Source of the DNA: Polytrichum commune
Taxonomy: Eukaryota; Streptophyta; Polytrichopsida; Polytrichales; Polytrichaceae
Length of the DNA: 64,000 nucleotides
Assembly: GCA_950295325.1 (NCBI GenBank)
Contig: OX485807.1
Location: forward strand, 22,415,666 to 22,479,665
Direction of reading: 5' to 3'
The position numbers and the translations under genes were made by a program. Each line of letters starts with the position of its first letter. Position 1 is the first letter of the stretch. The notes under the pieces were generated by a model, which made no database searches, was not told where the DNA came from, and saw only the letters and a program-made list of their open reading frames with translations. Positions 34,613 to 46,861 of this stretch are shown here, in pieces.

Positions 34613-34805
34613 TGAATTAGTGGCAATCTAGCTAACTTACTCGTAACTCCGAGTGATGGTCTAGCTGACTACTTGTAAGTCATTCTCACTTTCTCATCTT
34701 TGACAAGTGGCATGGAGGTGAACACTTAGCATGAAGAAGGCTTGCATGGCAAGGGGTCTCCTTCCTCATAGCTCTAAGGTGGGGTGGTTTGTGCCACGCT
34801 TAGGA

Positions 34806-34807
<2 letters not shown>

Positions 34808-34848
<41 letters not shown>
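34808..34848. repeat. (CT)n microsatellite
   Basis: About 20 CT units inside the LTR remnant. Confidence 0.95.
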
Positions 34849-34853
<5 letters not shown>

Positions 34854-35885
34854 GTTCTTATTATGCCGTAGATGAACAAATTTGGTAAAAAAGCTTAACC
34901 CTAATGAACTTAGTGTTCTAGGGCTAAGTAAGGTTTACCTAACTGTTTTCAACCATAGATCTCACACTAAGGATCTACGGATGAGAGCATTTACCTAATC
35001 ATATATGAAGGGTGGGGAAAGCATTGAGAACTCCTTTCAAAGGTTAAAACCGCTTATGCAGTTTTACCCTAAGTAACTTCTCGGATTAGTGTAAGTTAGT
35101 GAGGACTTGTGGAAGGTGTACACTACCGGCCTCAGTATTGTTACACACTAAGCTCAGATGGCCAAAGAACAGGTAGAGTACTTAATATTGTTAAGTATTC
35201 TTAGATACAAACCATATGATTTTACCGTATTCATTTGTGTGACATAGATAACAATTGTGTTATGTTATTATTCACCTCGTGTACGTTACTGACCCTCTCT
35301 TTGGATTTGGTTGGTGGCATGAGCACATGTGAGGCAGACTCTTCACATTTTGGACGGCCATCTTAGGTTTTGTATTTCATCTTCATGCAAAAATATTATG
35401 TGTGCAAGGCTTATTACAAAGCCTCTCTTACTTGTGAATGAAACTTGAAGCATTTTTTGAATAAGAGGCACCTACTCATTTGATAGTGACTTGGTATGTA
35501 TCAGATATGTTGTGTGCTATTTCACTTATGGGTAGAAAAGCTTACAACCTTAGAGGTGTGAATACTCAAAGGTTTTAGTAATGCTTTGGACACATACCAA
35601 GTAGAGACATTTTGAAAATACTTAGAAGTAATCTTGCAATGTTGTGATCAAGAGGGATGGTCCCACCCACCCTCCCGGGTTTTGGAAGGTTTATAGATAT
35701 GTAATAGAATGATATGGCCTCTAAACAAGAGGATGTACTAAGAAGGAACTATGCTGGAAAGTAAGCATGGAATCTATTCAAGCAATTCCCAGCTCTCTCT
35801 CTCTTGCAATTGTTTTGTATTTTTTATTTGAAGCTTTGTGAGCTCGTGATATATTTTGGCAAAAAATGAGATATGCAAAAATTAG

Positions 35886-36184
35886 CTCGGGGGGGGGGGG
35901 GTTCACTCCCTCTTATATTTTGCATACACGTGCGTTTGGGACCTATTTATTGGGGGGCTATTTACCTTCCAGAAAAGATTATAAGGTATGGTATTTTTCA
36001 AAATAAAAGTGTGATGGTATTTTACATGTGATGGTATTTTACATGTAATACTTTTTCATTATTTTAAAACCCCCTAGATATTATATGTAAGTTTTTTACA
36101 AAATTTATCTACAATGAATATATTAGACCCTACTTTTTTTATCGCACGTTGTTCTACGATTTTTCGCCAGTGAACCCCCCCGAG
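35886..36184. mobile_element. Mutator-like MITE with 9-bp target duplication
   Basis: The ends CTCGGGGGGG...TTCACT and AGTGAACCCCCCCGAG are inverted. Exact 9-bp direct repeats AAAAATTAG lie outside (35,877-35,885 and 36,185-36,193). It is 299 bp long and non-coding. The 9-bp duplication is the Mutator signature. The G-run in the left TIR has lengthened. Confidence 0.8.
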
Positions 36185-36199
36185 AAAAATTAGTTATAG

Positions 36200-38085
36200 C
36201 ATTGTGTAATTTCGAATAGTAAGTGACACTAGATACAAATTTTAGTGTAGTTTATTGCATTTTCACCTTCCTAGAGTTAAAGTTTAGGTAGACATTACAA
36301 AGCTCTAGGATATTATTTTATGGTGGGGACTATGTGGTGAGAGGGAATAATTGCATTTGAGAAGGACCTCTCATTCATCCAAAAAAAAAGGGCTTGGAAT
36401 ATTATGTTCGTTGGAGGGAGCAAGCACACTCTTGAAGTTTATGGAAAAATGCTTCAGTATACTAAAATCATAATCTTTTGGGTCAAACACCTAACAGTAG
36501 TAGCTAAATGTTGTTTAAATTGTAAATTTTTCATGATTCTTTCTACAATTTGTCACGTACTCAAATATAGAACATCATGATGAGTTCTCCAAAAATTATC
36601 ATTAAGAATATTGCTTAAAAGGTAATGACTAATTTTGGTTTTGGACGTAGATTTCATGACCTTGCATATTTTGAAATTGGAATTTATTTCATATTCCTTT
36701 AATTCATTATAAACTTGAGGGCACCATTATAATTTTTTTTTGAGAAAAACATCAATTTAATGTAATCTTCTCATGTTTTAAACAAATTCTAGACAATTAC
36801 TTGTTCAATATATCCACTTACAAACTACTTGCACCATCTTCTAAAATATGCAGACTTTTCTTGAAAAAACATTTGGCAACATAAATTGCTTGGCTTTGTA
36901 AATCAATGTGTTTTTCAATTATTTGTGATTATTTTCTTCACAAAATTCAAAGTTAGTATATAGGTTTGAATCACTTTCACTCAAACCTATGCATGATAAT
37001 GGAGTGTGTACTTGACCGTGCTTGGGCCCTAGAGGTTACGTATTTCTAGTAATTGAACAATAGAATCAGCTTCAAAGACCCCGCATTTGTCAAGTGAGAA
37101 ACAATGATTGCATTAGCTTCTATGACATGTATTGTAGATTTAGATGTTTATGAGTTACATCCAGGGGATGAAAAAATATTCAATGACTTTATGATGATTG
37201 CTAGGGTTTTGGACTTTTATATATGATAGGGGTTGATTGTTATTCAAAAGTACATATTTTTATACTTAAGCTAAAGATTATATATAAATGTAATTCCTTT
37301 TTGGTATACATATTGTCACTTGTATTTTATCATTGAATTTGCATGTGTATTGCTTGAATTTTAACGCAAAAAAACTTTGTGTATAAAGGGTTTTAAAGGT
37401 CCACCCCCCCCCCCACCCACCCACCCCATGGTGCTAATGGCCAACAACTTGACCATTAGTGTAGCCTCATGACACTTGTCGTCAATGTTCTTACTGATAT
37501 CTTGACATTAGTATGCTCAAAAGTCATGACATATATTCCTAGGTTACAAATTAGTCAACAAGTTGACCATACGTGAAATCGTATGATACTTGGCATTCGT
37601 ATGCTCACAACATCATCTCTCTTGCATGCTAAAATCTAAGCACATGACACTTGGCATTGGTATGCTCATTATTATCTCCCTCTTGCATATTAAATTATAA
37701 ATATTGTAGAGGGCTCTCTATTCCAACATAAAAACATTATATGTCCTTCAAGTTTTGCTACATGTCAATTAGAGTTTGGTTGAGACCTCTTGAATCCCAC
37801 GTGGAAACAACATTCCAACACTCTAGTAATGATGAAATAAAGCACCCTCTATAGTATTATGCTCAAAAATATCATCCTCCTATATCAAGAAGGTTGGGAG
37901 TTGAAGTTTAGTTTCTCATACCAAACGTTTATTGTATGAAAATAAGAACCTCACAGTATTTGGTAAAGTCTTCACAAGACAATGTTTTCATACTCATACA
38001 ATTCTTCACCATTGTGACTTACATATTAGAGTTATCCAGAAAGTCTCTCAAAGAGGGAAGAAATCTTATGTTTGATCCTTCTTTG
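36200..38085. other. AT-rich spacer with no supported feature
   Basis: No open frame with a domain. A C-run (37,403-37,428) and many A/T homopolymers. A family A-like terminus ('tagcattgtgtaatttcgaa', 'tagtaagtgacactaga') lies at 36,195-36,235 without a partner that I could find. Confidence 0.5.
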
Positions 38086-38089
38086 AGAA

Positions 38090-39360
38090 AAATTTGTATT
38101 AAGAGCTCACTAGCGCATCGTGTTTTGGAGTCTAATTTGAAAGTTGGTGCAAATTTTGGGACCTCCTCTTTCCGCCTCTCAAATTTTGAAAGAATTTTAG
38201 GATCTAAAATAGGGTATGCACATCAGACCCATTGTCCTAAATCCCGTATTAGTCTATGCAAGGCTAGCTTGGCCCATTTATTCTATTAGGACATGCTACA
38301 AAGCCAATTTTTAATAGCCCAAGACCACTCCTTGTGGATGATAACTAAGCATTAAGAAAACTTGGGTGACTTTGTATTGATGCTCATGAACTCATGGTTG
38401 GGAGTAAACCCATGGTTTCATCAACTTTACCCTACAAATAACTCTACTCTCCTATGAAAATGCAATTTTTGCGAAATATTTTTTGGCATGGGAGAGGGGC
38501 CATGAATCATGTTTCGATAGAAACCCAACAATCTTGTTTAAGCTCAAGCAAAGTTTCCTCAAGAAGTATTACACTATTACAAAGAACTACTACGTTTATG
38601 GTATTTAGTGTCATGTACACTATTTGTGCATGGCCTAAACTAGATGCCTAGAGGTCTCAAAGTGCCACCTCCACTGATTGCCAATATGACACTATTCACC
38701 GACCTAAGTAAAAATTTAAGTAAGAATATGACGTTTAGCATAGCACATTGGGATACTTGAGATGATAGTATTGCATTTCAACATGCCAAGGGGAAGATAT
38801 TGTTGAACATACTAATGGCAAGAGTCATGTGTTTACATTTTATTATACAAGAAGAAGATATTCTTGAGTGTACTTATGCCAATAGTCATTTGTGTGCACA
38901 TTTAGTCAACTTTTAGACCATTATGTAACATAGACAATATTGTACACCTCAAAACACTATTGAACATACTCATGTCAAGGGTATATGTAGGCACACTTGA
39001 GCGCCAAGTGTCACGAGGTGGCACTAACCGTGAAGTTGTTGGTCATTAATGCAACCTACCATATGCCTCAAATTAGCGTAGGTGACACCATTATGCATGT
39101 GATACTAAAGACCATAAATGGTGTAGCATGCAATGTCCGGGGGGATTCTTGGGCATAGTTGGTCGATATCCTAATGATTCCAAGTCCAACCAGTTACATG
39201 TTGACATCTTTCAGTTTTCCTTCACTAATATAAACTTTATTCCATAGACTCCTTCACACTATATTCCATAGATTCTTTTAAAACGATGGGTAATTTTCCT
39301 AAAGTCTTGAATTTCAACCGGTCGATTCTCAAACTCGACCAGTTCATACGTACACAACAC
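38090..39360 (+). repeat. Dispersed repeat family C copy, split by a MITE
   Basis: The first module, 38,090-38,450, contains 'tatgcaaggctagcttggcc' and 'aagaaaacttgggtgacttt'. The second, 39,130-39,360, contains 'ttccaagtccaaccagttac' and 'atgttgacatctttcagttt'. The two are contiguous at 40,660-41,120, but here a family A-like element (38,583-39,127) lies between. A 117-codon open frame at 37,936-38,289 covers the first module and is chance or relic. Confidence 0.6.
38583..39127. repeat. Family A-like MITE, about 545 bp
   Basis: The left end CTACGTTTATGGTATTTAGT plus GTCATG is mirrored by the right end, whose reverse complement reads CTACACCATTTATGGTCTTT plus AGTATCA. The TIRs are imperfect over about 40 bp. 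Confidence 0.5.
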
Positions 39361-39424
39361 TAAACACTCTTATTAGTGTGGGTGAAAAACTAGCGCGAGC
39401 CACACTAATTTTCCAGTCAAGGTG

Positions 39425-39502
39425 GAATCACCTGTGGGTCCAAGCCCCAAGCCTTCATGTAGATGTAGGGGAAGGCTTGGGGCTTGGACCCACGGGTGAT
39501 TC
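39425..39502. repeat. 31-bp near-perfect hairpin
   Basis: GAATCACCTGTGGGTCCAAG plus CCCCAAGCCTT is followed by a 16-nt loop and the reverse complement, with one mismatch that would be G:U in RNA. A weaker outer inverted repeat ('agtgtgggtga' and 'tcacccacacc') extends it to about 39,375-39,537. Confidence 0.8.
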
Positions 39503-40038
39503 AAACGTGACACAAAGTATAATAATCACCCACACCAATTTTGTAACGAATTCGACCCACGATCATTTCATACTAGAAAATTTAGTGTAGCGTCCGGGTC
39601 TCCCCATTCAAAGGAGCCGAGTCTAGAGATGATGACGACATATATGATATCCACACCTAGCCCGGAGTAATTGGTGTGTGTGTGTACGAGTTTCAAAGAT
39701 TCCCCTCCGGTTTCATGGAACACGGAATATTCTCCAATCTCCACCTCACAACTACAAACCACGGAAAGGGAGGGTGTGGGGAAAATATCTAGCATGGGAG
39801 TGATATATATATATATATGGCATAGGTTAGCCGGAATCTTCCGGTTTCCTCTTCTCATATTAAGAACACACACGCACACGTGATAACATGAGGTGGTAGG
39901 TCAATCGAGTTATGTTATCCATAAAGCCACTCAAAGAAGGACCAAACCCGTGGGTTTAGGGTTTCATCTCACTTTCTATTAACAGCTTGTCAGGTATCGG
40001 ACTCCGGAGCCTCTTGTGAAAGCTGGGTGAAACCATTA

Positions 40039-40613
40039 GGGTCGCTTCACACTATGGTCGTCCAAGTCGAGAGGCCGTGGGATTGAGTGGCCAAACTTTG
40101 TTGAGAGTCCAAAGAAATGAGCTGAAAATGATAGCTAATAAAATATAGTAAGTGGAGCCTTCGGTCGGGCTTATTGTGAAGCCTGCAAAGGCGAAGCCCA
40201 AAGTCCAACCCTTTGGCCATGAACTCCCACGGCCTCTTGACTTGAACAGCCATAGTGTGAAGCCTCCAAAGGCCAAGCCCAAAGCCCAAACCCAAAGAAT
40301 AAAAGCATCCCACTTTATTCCTTGCTCAAAATAATCCCTCCAATCGTACGGCCAAGATCTTGTCGATGTTTGATTTTTTTATGGAAAAAAATTGACAGCC
40401 TATTGACCATAGTTTGGGTTTCCATTCCCGTCCGACCCAAACTTCGTTCGAGAGTCCCTCACCTTCTTCAAACAAATAATCATTTTAAATTGCGACGGCC
40501 TTTGGACTTTGGCCATAGTGTAAAGGGTTAAGAGGCCGAACTCTTGGTTTCTTGTAATTTGATTGGTGGAAATCGACGGCCTCTCAACCTTCGGCCATAG
40601 TGTGAAGCGCCCC
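40039..40613. mobile_element. Tourist/Harbinger-like MITE with TTA duplication
   Basis: The ends GGGTCGCTTCACACTATGG and CCATAGTGTGAAGCGCCCC are inverted. TTA lies outside both ends (40,036-40,038 and 40,614-40,616), as in PIF/Harbinger elements. 575 bp. The interior holds repeated 'ggcctctcaacttggacggc'-like blocks. Its reverse complement matches the decayed copy at 46,862-47,348 nearly end to end. Confidence 0.8.
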
Positions 40614-40659
40614 TTAGGCTCTCCATTTGCCATCTATCAGGCTTTGGGAGAATTGGGTA

Positions 40660-41120
40660 CTTAAAAACAAAATGAGGCATGCACGTGGGACCCACTGTCC
40701 TAAATCCACCAGGATCGGCCTATGCAAGGCTAGCTTGGCTCACCCATCCTAGTAGCACCAGCTAGAAAGATGGTTTCTTTTTTTAATATCCTTACACCAC
40801 TCTTTATGTTTAAGCGTTAAGAAAACTTGAGTGACTTTGTGTTGATTCTCGTACACTTAGGGTTTGGGACTAAACCCACGTGGTTTCATTTGCGTTTACT
40901 TTACAAACAACTCGTTTTTTTTTGTCTAGGATTATCTTTGAACACAATCGGTCGAAATCCTAATGTTTCCAAGTCCAACCGGTTACATGTTGTGATCTAT
41001 GGGGTTCTCCTTTGTCGATTTGTGGTATATTCCCTATGTTCCTCTCAAATGATGGGTGATTTTCCTGAAGTCTTGAAGTTCAACCGGTTGTTTCTTGAAG
41101 TCTACTAGTTCATTTGTAAC
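40660..41120 (+). repeat. Dispersed repeat family C copy, both modules contiguous
   Basis: 'tatgcaaggctagcttggct' and 'aagaaaacttgagtgacttt' are followed without interruption by 'aacacaatcggtcgaaatcc' and 'aagtccaaccggttacatgt'. Serves as the uninterrupted reference for the split copy at 38,090-39,360. Confidence 0.6.
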
Positions 41121-41259
41121 TACTGGTTGGTTCTCCGCATTCATTGAGGTAGATAGATATGTCTCATTCAAGCACCTAATACTTTTTTGGGGTGTGGTCA
41201 AGTGATTCGATACATTCCTAAATTCAAATACTTCTACATAGTGTTATTTTAAATTAGAT

Positions 41260-41610
41260 ATGTGTTATTCACACGATTTCTTTTTCTCCTTGCATCGACT
41301 CCTTGTACGATATGAAACACATAATTATCCGAATTGTGCCCATAGCCATTCGCCTCATAATTTTGCACGTCATAATGAGTGTCTTATGTATTATCAATGT
41401 GAGGATTCTTGTGCTCACTAAGGCGTCATATAAGTCCCCACACTTTATGATGACTATAAAACCTACAATGATAAGCATGTTTTGAGCACGTGGTCCAATT
41501 TCTTTCAAACACACGTCTCTTTTGTGTCCATTTTAAGATCCTCACATAACCACATACCGCTTAAATCTAGGTGTCCAATTAGGTCCAGTATTCGATTAAA
41601 ACCCATCTAC
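41260..41610 (+). repeat. Dispersed repeat family B copy
   Basis: 'gatatgaaacacataattat', 'ttgagcacgtggtccaattt', 'ctttcaaacacacgtctctt', 'taaatctaggtgtccaatta' in family order. Confidence 0.6.
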
Positions 41611-41713
41611 CTTAGCATTAATATGATGGCTCATTGGTTGGGATAACCAAAAAGCACGATGCTCAACACTAACTACTTTAACTCACATGTATATTCACTT
41701 AACATGATCGCTC

Positions 41714-41739
41714 ATATATATATATATATATATATATAT
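41714..41739. repeat. (AT)n microsatellite
   Basis: Thirteen AT dinucleotides. Another short AT run lies near 39,807. Confidence 0.9.
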
Positions 41740-43960
41740 CCATCACAAATTCGGGTTTAATCACCTTAATCTCATTCCTATGCCATTGGACCTGTGCAAT
41801 ACCCATTAATCAATTGAGCATTTTTATAGGTTTATTGCACAATAAGAGAGGTCAAATTTATTGGTTACTAATTGTGATAGGTTCATCTAAGGTACACGGT
41901 TCTTATTCAGTTACTTTCTTAAACATGCCCCTATATTTGATTGTTGTGTGGCCAAGTGAGGCTCAAGGAATAATCACCATAATGACACATGCTTAAAAGA
42001 TATTAGACTACGTTCAAATAATTCACACGCAATAGTACAACACAATTGGGTGGATCTATGTATTTGGTTTGCAAATCGATAAACTTGCACTTTTGATAAC
42101 CTGTAACTAAATCAAGAGAGGTCCGATTCTTGATCAAATTTTTATTGATGCTTCACTATAGATTTGCTATTGCAACACAAGTTCCATTATGTTGGAATAA
42201 TCATAATCATAATAATAATAATAACACCCACATACCTTAAACCTTGGAAGCACCTAATTTTGTTTGTGAATTGAGTCTAGGACCTATTCTATTTTTGCCC
42301 AAAAGTGGGCAATTACACACTACACACTTCAAAATGAGTGCATTAGTTTCCGGTGCCTCAAATTCTCAAATCAACCACAAACCTACAAGCGCTAGATTTC
42401 TATTGAACTCCCAACAAGTGTGTCACAAATCCCAAGCCATACCATTCTCACTGCCACCATTAGGCTTGGGATTCATGGTGTCATGCAAACTCATCCATCG
42501 TGGATGCACAAACTCTAGTAAAAACATGTCCCTTACAATTTGAGGGTCTTCCCATTCCATTTGAATCTCACTAGACTAATTTGGTGTCTCTGATGCTATT
42601 TTTTTAACTCATTTTTTCTTTTAAATTATATAATAATATGTACTATGTTATAGTTCACTATGTTTTCACCTTCCCAATTAATGAGTGTACATAAAAGCAC
42701 GAAATTTGTAGCCCATCCATTACTTAACATACATGTGTGTGTGTGCGTGCACATATGGTCCTTTTGGGGGGATATGGATTGTGCAACTACTTCCAACCCA
42801 CTAGCTTCCTTGTAGCAGTATTTATGTACATGGTTGGCCAAGTAGGTACACATGAATCCCGAAATTACTTTGACTTCCATTTCGAGTTGCACAAATGATG
42901 TAATTTTGTCTTGAGAGTTTGTTTTTCTTTGTTTTGTTTTGGCCAAGTACATGGTATCTATACTATATTTGCATGGTCCATAGTTGTGCTATTGTTGACA
43001 AGAACATGAATGTATGGAGTAAAAAGTTATAGTGCCATGTAACTCCGAGTAACGACTAGGTACCCCCCGAGAGGTGGAGGTCTGAGGGGCTGATCACATT
43101 GGCCAATTTTGACACCATCCGTCGGCATCTCATAAATGATGGGTCAATGATTTCACGGTTTAAACTGGACGGAAAGTTTGGTGTGATCGGGGCATGAGTG
43201 GGGTTCCTCAACATAATCAATTTGACATCCGCCCGATGCCCTCCCTTGTGGACTCCTCCAATTATAGAGATCTACAACCTACATCAAGGTGAGCCTTATG
43301 CAATGGGAAGTTCCCATTCCGGAACGCCCTAATCGGCACCAAATGCTTATGTTATACATTAGTTTTTGAAAAACAATGTAGCAACTCATGCACTTTATAT
43401 AATCATGTTGCATATAAATTGTATTTGTTTGTTCTCTCTTCTTGTGTAAGTAATGCGGCTAGATCATGGTCACATCTCACCATGCGTGCAATCTTGAGGC
43501 AAAGAGTGGCAATGGAAGAGGAAAGAATTGAGCATGTAATCGCATGTTAAGCATGGACTACTGTAATACATTGTATATTTTTGGTTTAGTGTGGCATTAA
43601 GACTAATGTGCCATATCTTCATCGTGGACCACACTAGCATTCAGTCTCTTTATAATCAATGTGTTGTTTAGTTATGAACAAATGAAGCTTCTTGTCTTAG
43701 TGCGAAATACCATATTGTCTACAATACCAATACACTAATCAATTAGAGCGTGTGGTGCTCATCTTCGAAACACGAACTATTTTTTTCAAGTCTCAAAATT
43801 AATGAGGGCTGCAATTTTTTACTAAGTGATACTTATGCAAACACATGCTTGTCAGTGAATAATGCCATGATGAATAACGCCAACACTTTCCATGGATAGC
43901 ATCGGCATGAATAATGTTTTTGGTGAATAGTGTTGAGATGAACAAATTTTCATATATCTT
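41740..43960. other. Spacer with no supported gene
   Basis: Short open frames (for example 42,244-42,543 plus and 42,626-42,952 minus) have no recognisable domain. An (AAT)n run lies near 42,209 and a (GT)n run near 42,734. A family A terminus ('agttatagtgccatgtaact') lies near 43,027. Confidence 0.45.
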
Positions 43961-43963
43961 TTG

Positions 43964-44236
43964 GTGGCACTAGTTTCATAGTGTGAGTTTTTTTTAGTAT
44001 CACCTTCACTAATTTCCCACACTCACTATTAGCCCTCCCTCACTATTTTGGGATAATTAGTGTAGTAGCGATCATGGTTCTCGTCACAAGCTTCATAACC
44101 AAGAAATGTGTTACATGGATATCCGTAACTACTACACTAATTATCCCATTTAGTGACAGCTAGTGAATAGTGCGTGTATGTGAAATTAGGGAAGGTGATA
44201 TGAACTTTCTCTATGCTATGAAATTAGTGCCACTAG
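43964..44236. repeat. Large foldback, arms of about 110 bp
   Basis: The arm at 43,964-44,072 (GGTGGCACTAGTTTCATAG ... TATCACCTTCACTAATTTCC ... GGGATAATTAGTGTAGTAG) is the imperfect reverse complement of 44,122-44,236 (CTACTACACTAATTATCCC ... GGGAAGGTGATA ... GAAATTAGTGCCACTAG). The loop is about 49 bp. The inner ends carry the family A terminus. Confidence 0.75.
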
Positions 44237-44578
44237 AATGTCTAGGGTTTCGAGAGCCTCACTGCTTGGAACTCATTTGGTCCTCTCACTTGACGGTTCT
44301 TATGCAATGCTAACATATCATTTTACAACACCTAAAGTTGTTGTTATTGTTGTTGCACCATCAAGATTGATTCTTATAGTTGTTACCTCAATCTTCAAAA
44401 TGTCTCAGAGCACACATTGATTTTCTTGAAATGTATGGTAAATGAGCATGTATTCATGGATTTAGTAACACTCAATAAAAATTCCAGCCGCCATTAATTT
44501 TCAGATTTGGCAAAATAGTGTGTGTTTTGAATATTAATATCACAAGCACTAAATGGGAGAATTAGTGTAGTGATGAAG
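44132..44578. repeat. Family A-like element overlapping the foldback
   Basis: The left end CTACACTAATTATCCCATTT plus AGTG is matched by the right end, whose reverse complement is CACTACACTAATTCTCCCAT plus TTAGTG. Overlap with the foldback suggests one insertion into, or end-sharing with, another. Confidence 0.45.
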
Positions 44579-44923
44579 GACAAATGCAACTAGTACTACC
44601 AAGGTTGATTGATTGCAGCATACAACATGGCATCAATACCATTCAAAATTAACTAAAATTTCTAGGTGCGAGTGTGGTATATGTAATTGGAATGATTTGA
44701 CATTATTTATTTATTTATTTTTAAAAACAGAAAAAAAAACACATCCAAAACGTTGACATTTTCAGTGCCTCTCACCACTGGCATACAAGTCCTACACAAT
44801 CGTCCCACATCAGTGAAAGAACAATTCAAATCTACCACCATGCTCAATTTGCAAAGTTTTCAGGAACGTAAGTCAATTGCCAAGGACTCCTGTGTTTTTA
44901 GTGTCTAATTTGATACTTTACTA

Positions 44924-45209
44924 CTCCCTCCGTCCCAAAATGATTGTCCTACTTTTCAAATTTTTTTGTCCCAAAAAAATGATTGTCCAGTTTATTTGCC
45001 TAGCTAGAAAATTGAAGCTCAAAGTCAAATATTTTCCCGCCAAACTTTCTATATCAAGAAGTCTTTCGACACTACAACTTTTGGGGGCATTTAAGAGTAA
45101 ACGTTCTTTTTATTTTAAGAGTCATACTTACAACTACTCGGTCAATGATCAGCGGGCCTTAATCTTGCCAAAGTTAGAAACATAGACAATCATTTTGGGA
45201 CGGAGGGAG
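44924..45209. mobile_element. Stowaway-like MITE with TA duplication
   Basis: The ends CTCCCTCCGTCCCAAAATGA plus TTGTC and GACAA plus TCATTTTGGGACGGAGGGAG are perfect inverted repeats, with TA outside each end (44,922-44,923 and 45,210-45,211). 286 bp and non-coding. The CTCCCTCCGT terminus and TA duplication are diagnostic of Stowaway (Tc1/mariner-derived) MITEs. A partial internal repeat of the left TIR follows at 44,970-44,990. Confidence 0.92.
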
Positions 45210-45829
45210 TACTACATTAACTTGCATGTGAGGGCGGTGGGGTGTGGATTTGAGACCTCTAAAGTCCCAATTCGAGGATTGTCCCTGCACAAATCTCAAC
45301 CGGGGTTTGGCCATAAGTCTCACACATGTAGCCCATTTGATTTTAGTGGTAAATAGCTAAGAGTTAAGGTAAATGGTCCATTCCCAACTAGTTAAGCAAT
45401 TTAGCATACTTGTAGTATGGGTATGACAATGATTTTTTTTTCTATGTGTAGAGAAATAGAAATGAGAACTAATTTATATATATAGAAATAACCATATTAT
45501 CATGAATTTTCTAAGTGGATACTCCCTTTGGCTTATACTGATGATATATCCCAAACCCTCTTTCCGATTACCAGTCGGTTACAAAACCGAGAATGCTCGA
45601 TTTCCATGATTTATAATTGCGGCACCTAAATATGCTCGAAATCTAAACCTAGTTGTCAACTTAACCTTGACATTTGGTTGAGTTGGATTTCGACCATGAC
45701 ATGTCAGCAATGATCAAAGATTGATATTGTGTTGCAATGAGATAGGTTGGCCCAAGTTGCGAAAATGGGGTGGTGGTCGGGAGTGGGTCATTTACCTTGA
45801 GTTATAGGACACGGGAAGGTGAAGATTCT

Positions 45830-46030
45830 CATGCAAAGGCATTTATTCGCAAACCCCCTCCTTAATCCTTCTAATGTTGGCTTTTGAGATTAGAGTGATT
45901 TAACATATTTCGAGCATGTAGTCCAATCTCTTTTAAACACGTCTCTTTTTGTTGTTTGTTCTTAGATTCACACTAGGTTGCACCCCACTCAAATGTAGAG
46001 TACACATACCTAATTCTGATAACTCAAGCA
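45830..46030 (+). repeat. Family B repeat, partial copy
   Basis: 'atttcgagcatgtagtccaa', 'tctcttttaaacacgtctct', 'ttcttagattcacactaggt', 'cccactcaaatgtagagta'. Only the 3' half is present. Confidence 0.55.
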
Positions 46031-46439
46031 ATTTCATATAAGTGTAGTACAAGTGTGATATTGAGATGATTCTCACAAGTTTGGAATTTAATTTGACAAC
46101 GTTTAACAAAACGAATTCACAATTTATCTCCGAGTTTTGAAATTGTTGAAAATTCGCAAAGGGGAGATTCTCTCCCAACCCATATTCATAACATAGGTTG
46201 ACATGTTTCCAATAACTAGAAGATGAAAACCTGAGTTCAATTAGTGCCCTTTTCAAGGAACCAAATCCGTGGCCTTCTAGCATACTTTTCCCATCACGCC
46301 AAATGTGAAGGCTACAAGTGTGATTCTTCACAACTTTTACTGTCACGATAGAAAATGACAGCTACATGTGTGGAACTTCACAACTTTAGGGGACTCTATA
46401 TAGTAAGGACTTTTTTTTGGGGGGGGGTAATCGAAAATG

Positions 46440-46820
46440 GGTATGTATGCTCTAGGTGCCCTCTTCTTATGCGGTCACTATTCTTAATTGGATACCTATA
46501 TTTGGGTGGTACATGGCAAGCTTTTAGAGGTAAGAATGAACACCAAATAGACATGTGTTACAATGAGCTTGAACTATTTGAGAACTACAAGTTTGATAAT
46601 CATTTTGGGTTCAATTTATTGAACGCATTAGGGGGGGGGGTGGTGGCGAATTATTAGCCTAAAGGGAAAGTGAGCACTCCCTTTGACCTTTGGTAACTTC
46701 TGCATCTCAACTCCAATTATTTAAAAAACTTGAATAGATAATTAATCTTCATGATTTGCAATTATCAACTAAATGAGACGAATTTATATTTGATCTAACA
46801 AAGAAATAATTGTCTTGTTA
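46440..46820 (-). repeat. Family B repeat, reversed partial copy
   Basis: 'tatgcggtcactattcttaa', 'ttggatacctatatttgggt', 'ggtacatggcaagc', 'agacatgtgttacaatgagc', then 'tgcatctcaactccaattat' and 'tcatgatttgcaattatcaa', which also recur at 63,610-63,690. Confidence 0.55.
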
Positions 46821-46861
46821 GGTCAACAATTGTGATTCATGGTGATTACCATTTCAAATTT

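Larger units (their letters stand above)
34458..35320 (+). mobile_element. 3' LTR of the chromovirus remnant (right end uncertain)
   Basis: Begins TGTAATGGACTAG right after the polypurine tract. Contains four 35-bp tandem units around 'actaggctattatgaagcc' (34,474-34,612) and a (CT)n tract at 34,808-34,848. The 3' border was not fixed because no second LTR is present; the given end is a rough guess. Confidence 0.55.

Noticed and set aside
45933-46346. 137-codon minus-strand frame
   Set aside because: Overlaps a family B repeat and shows no domain.
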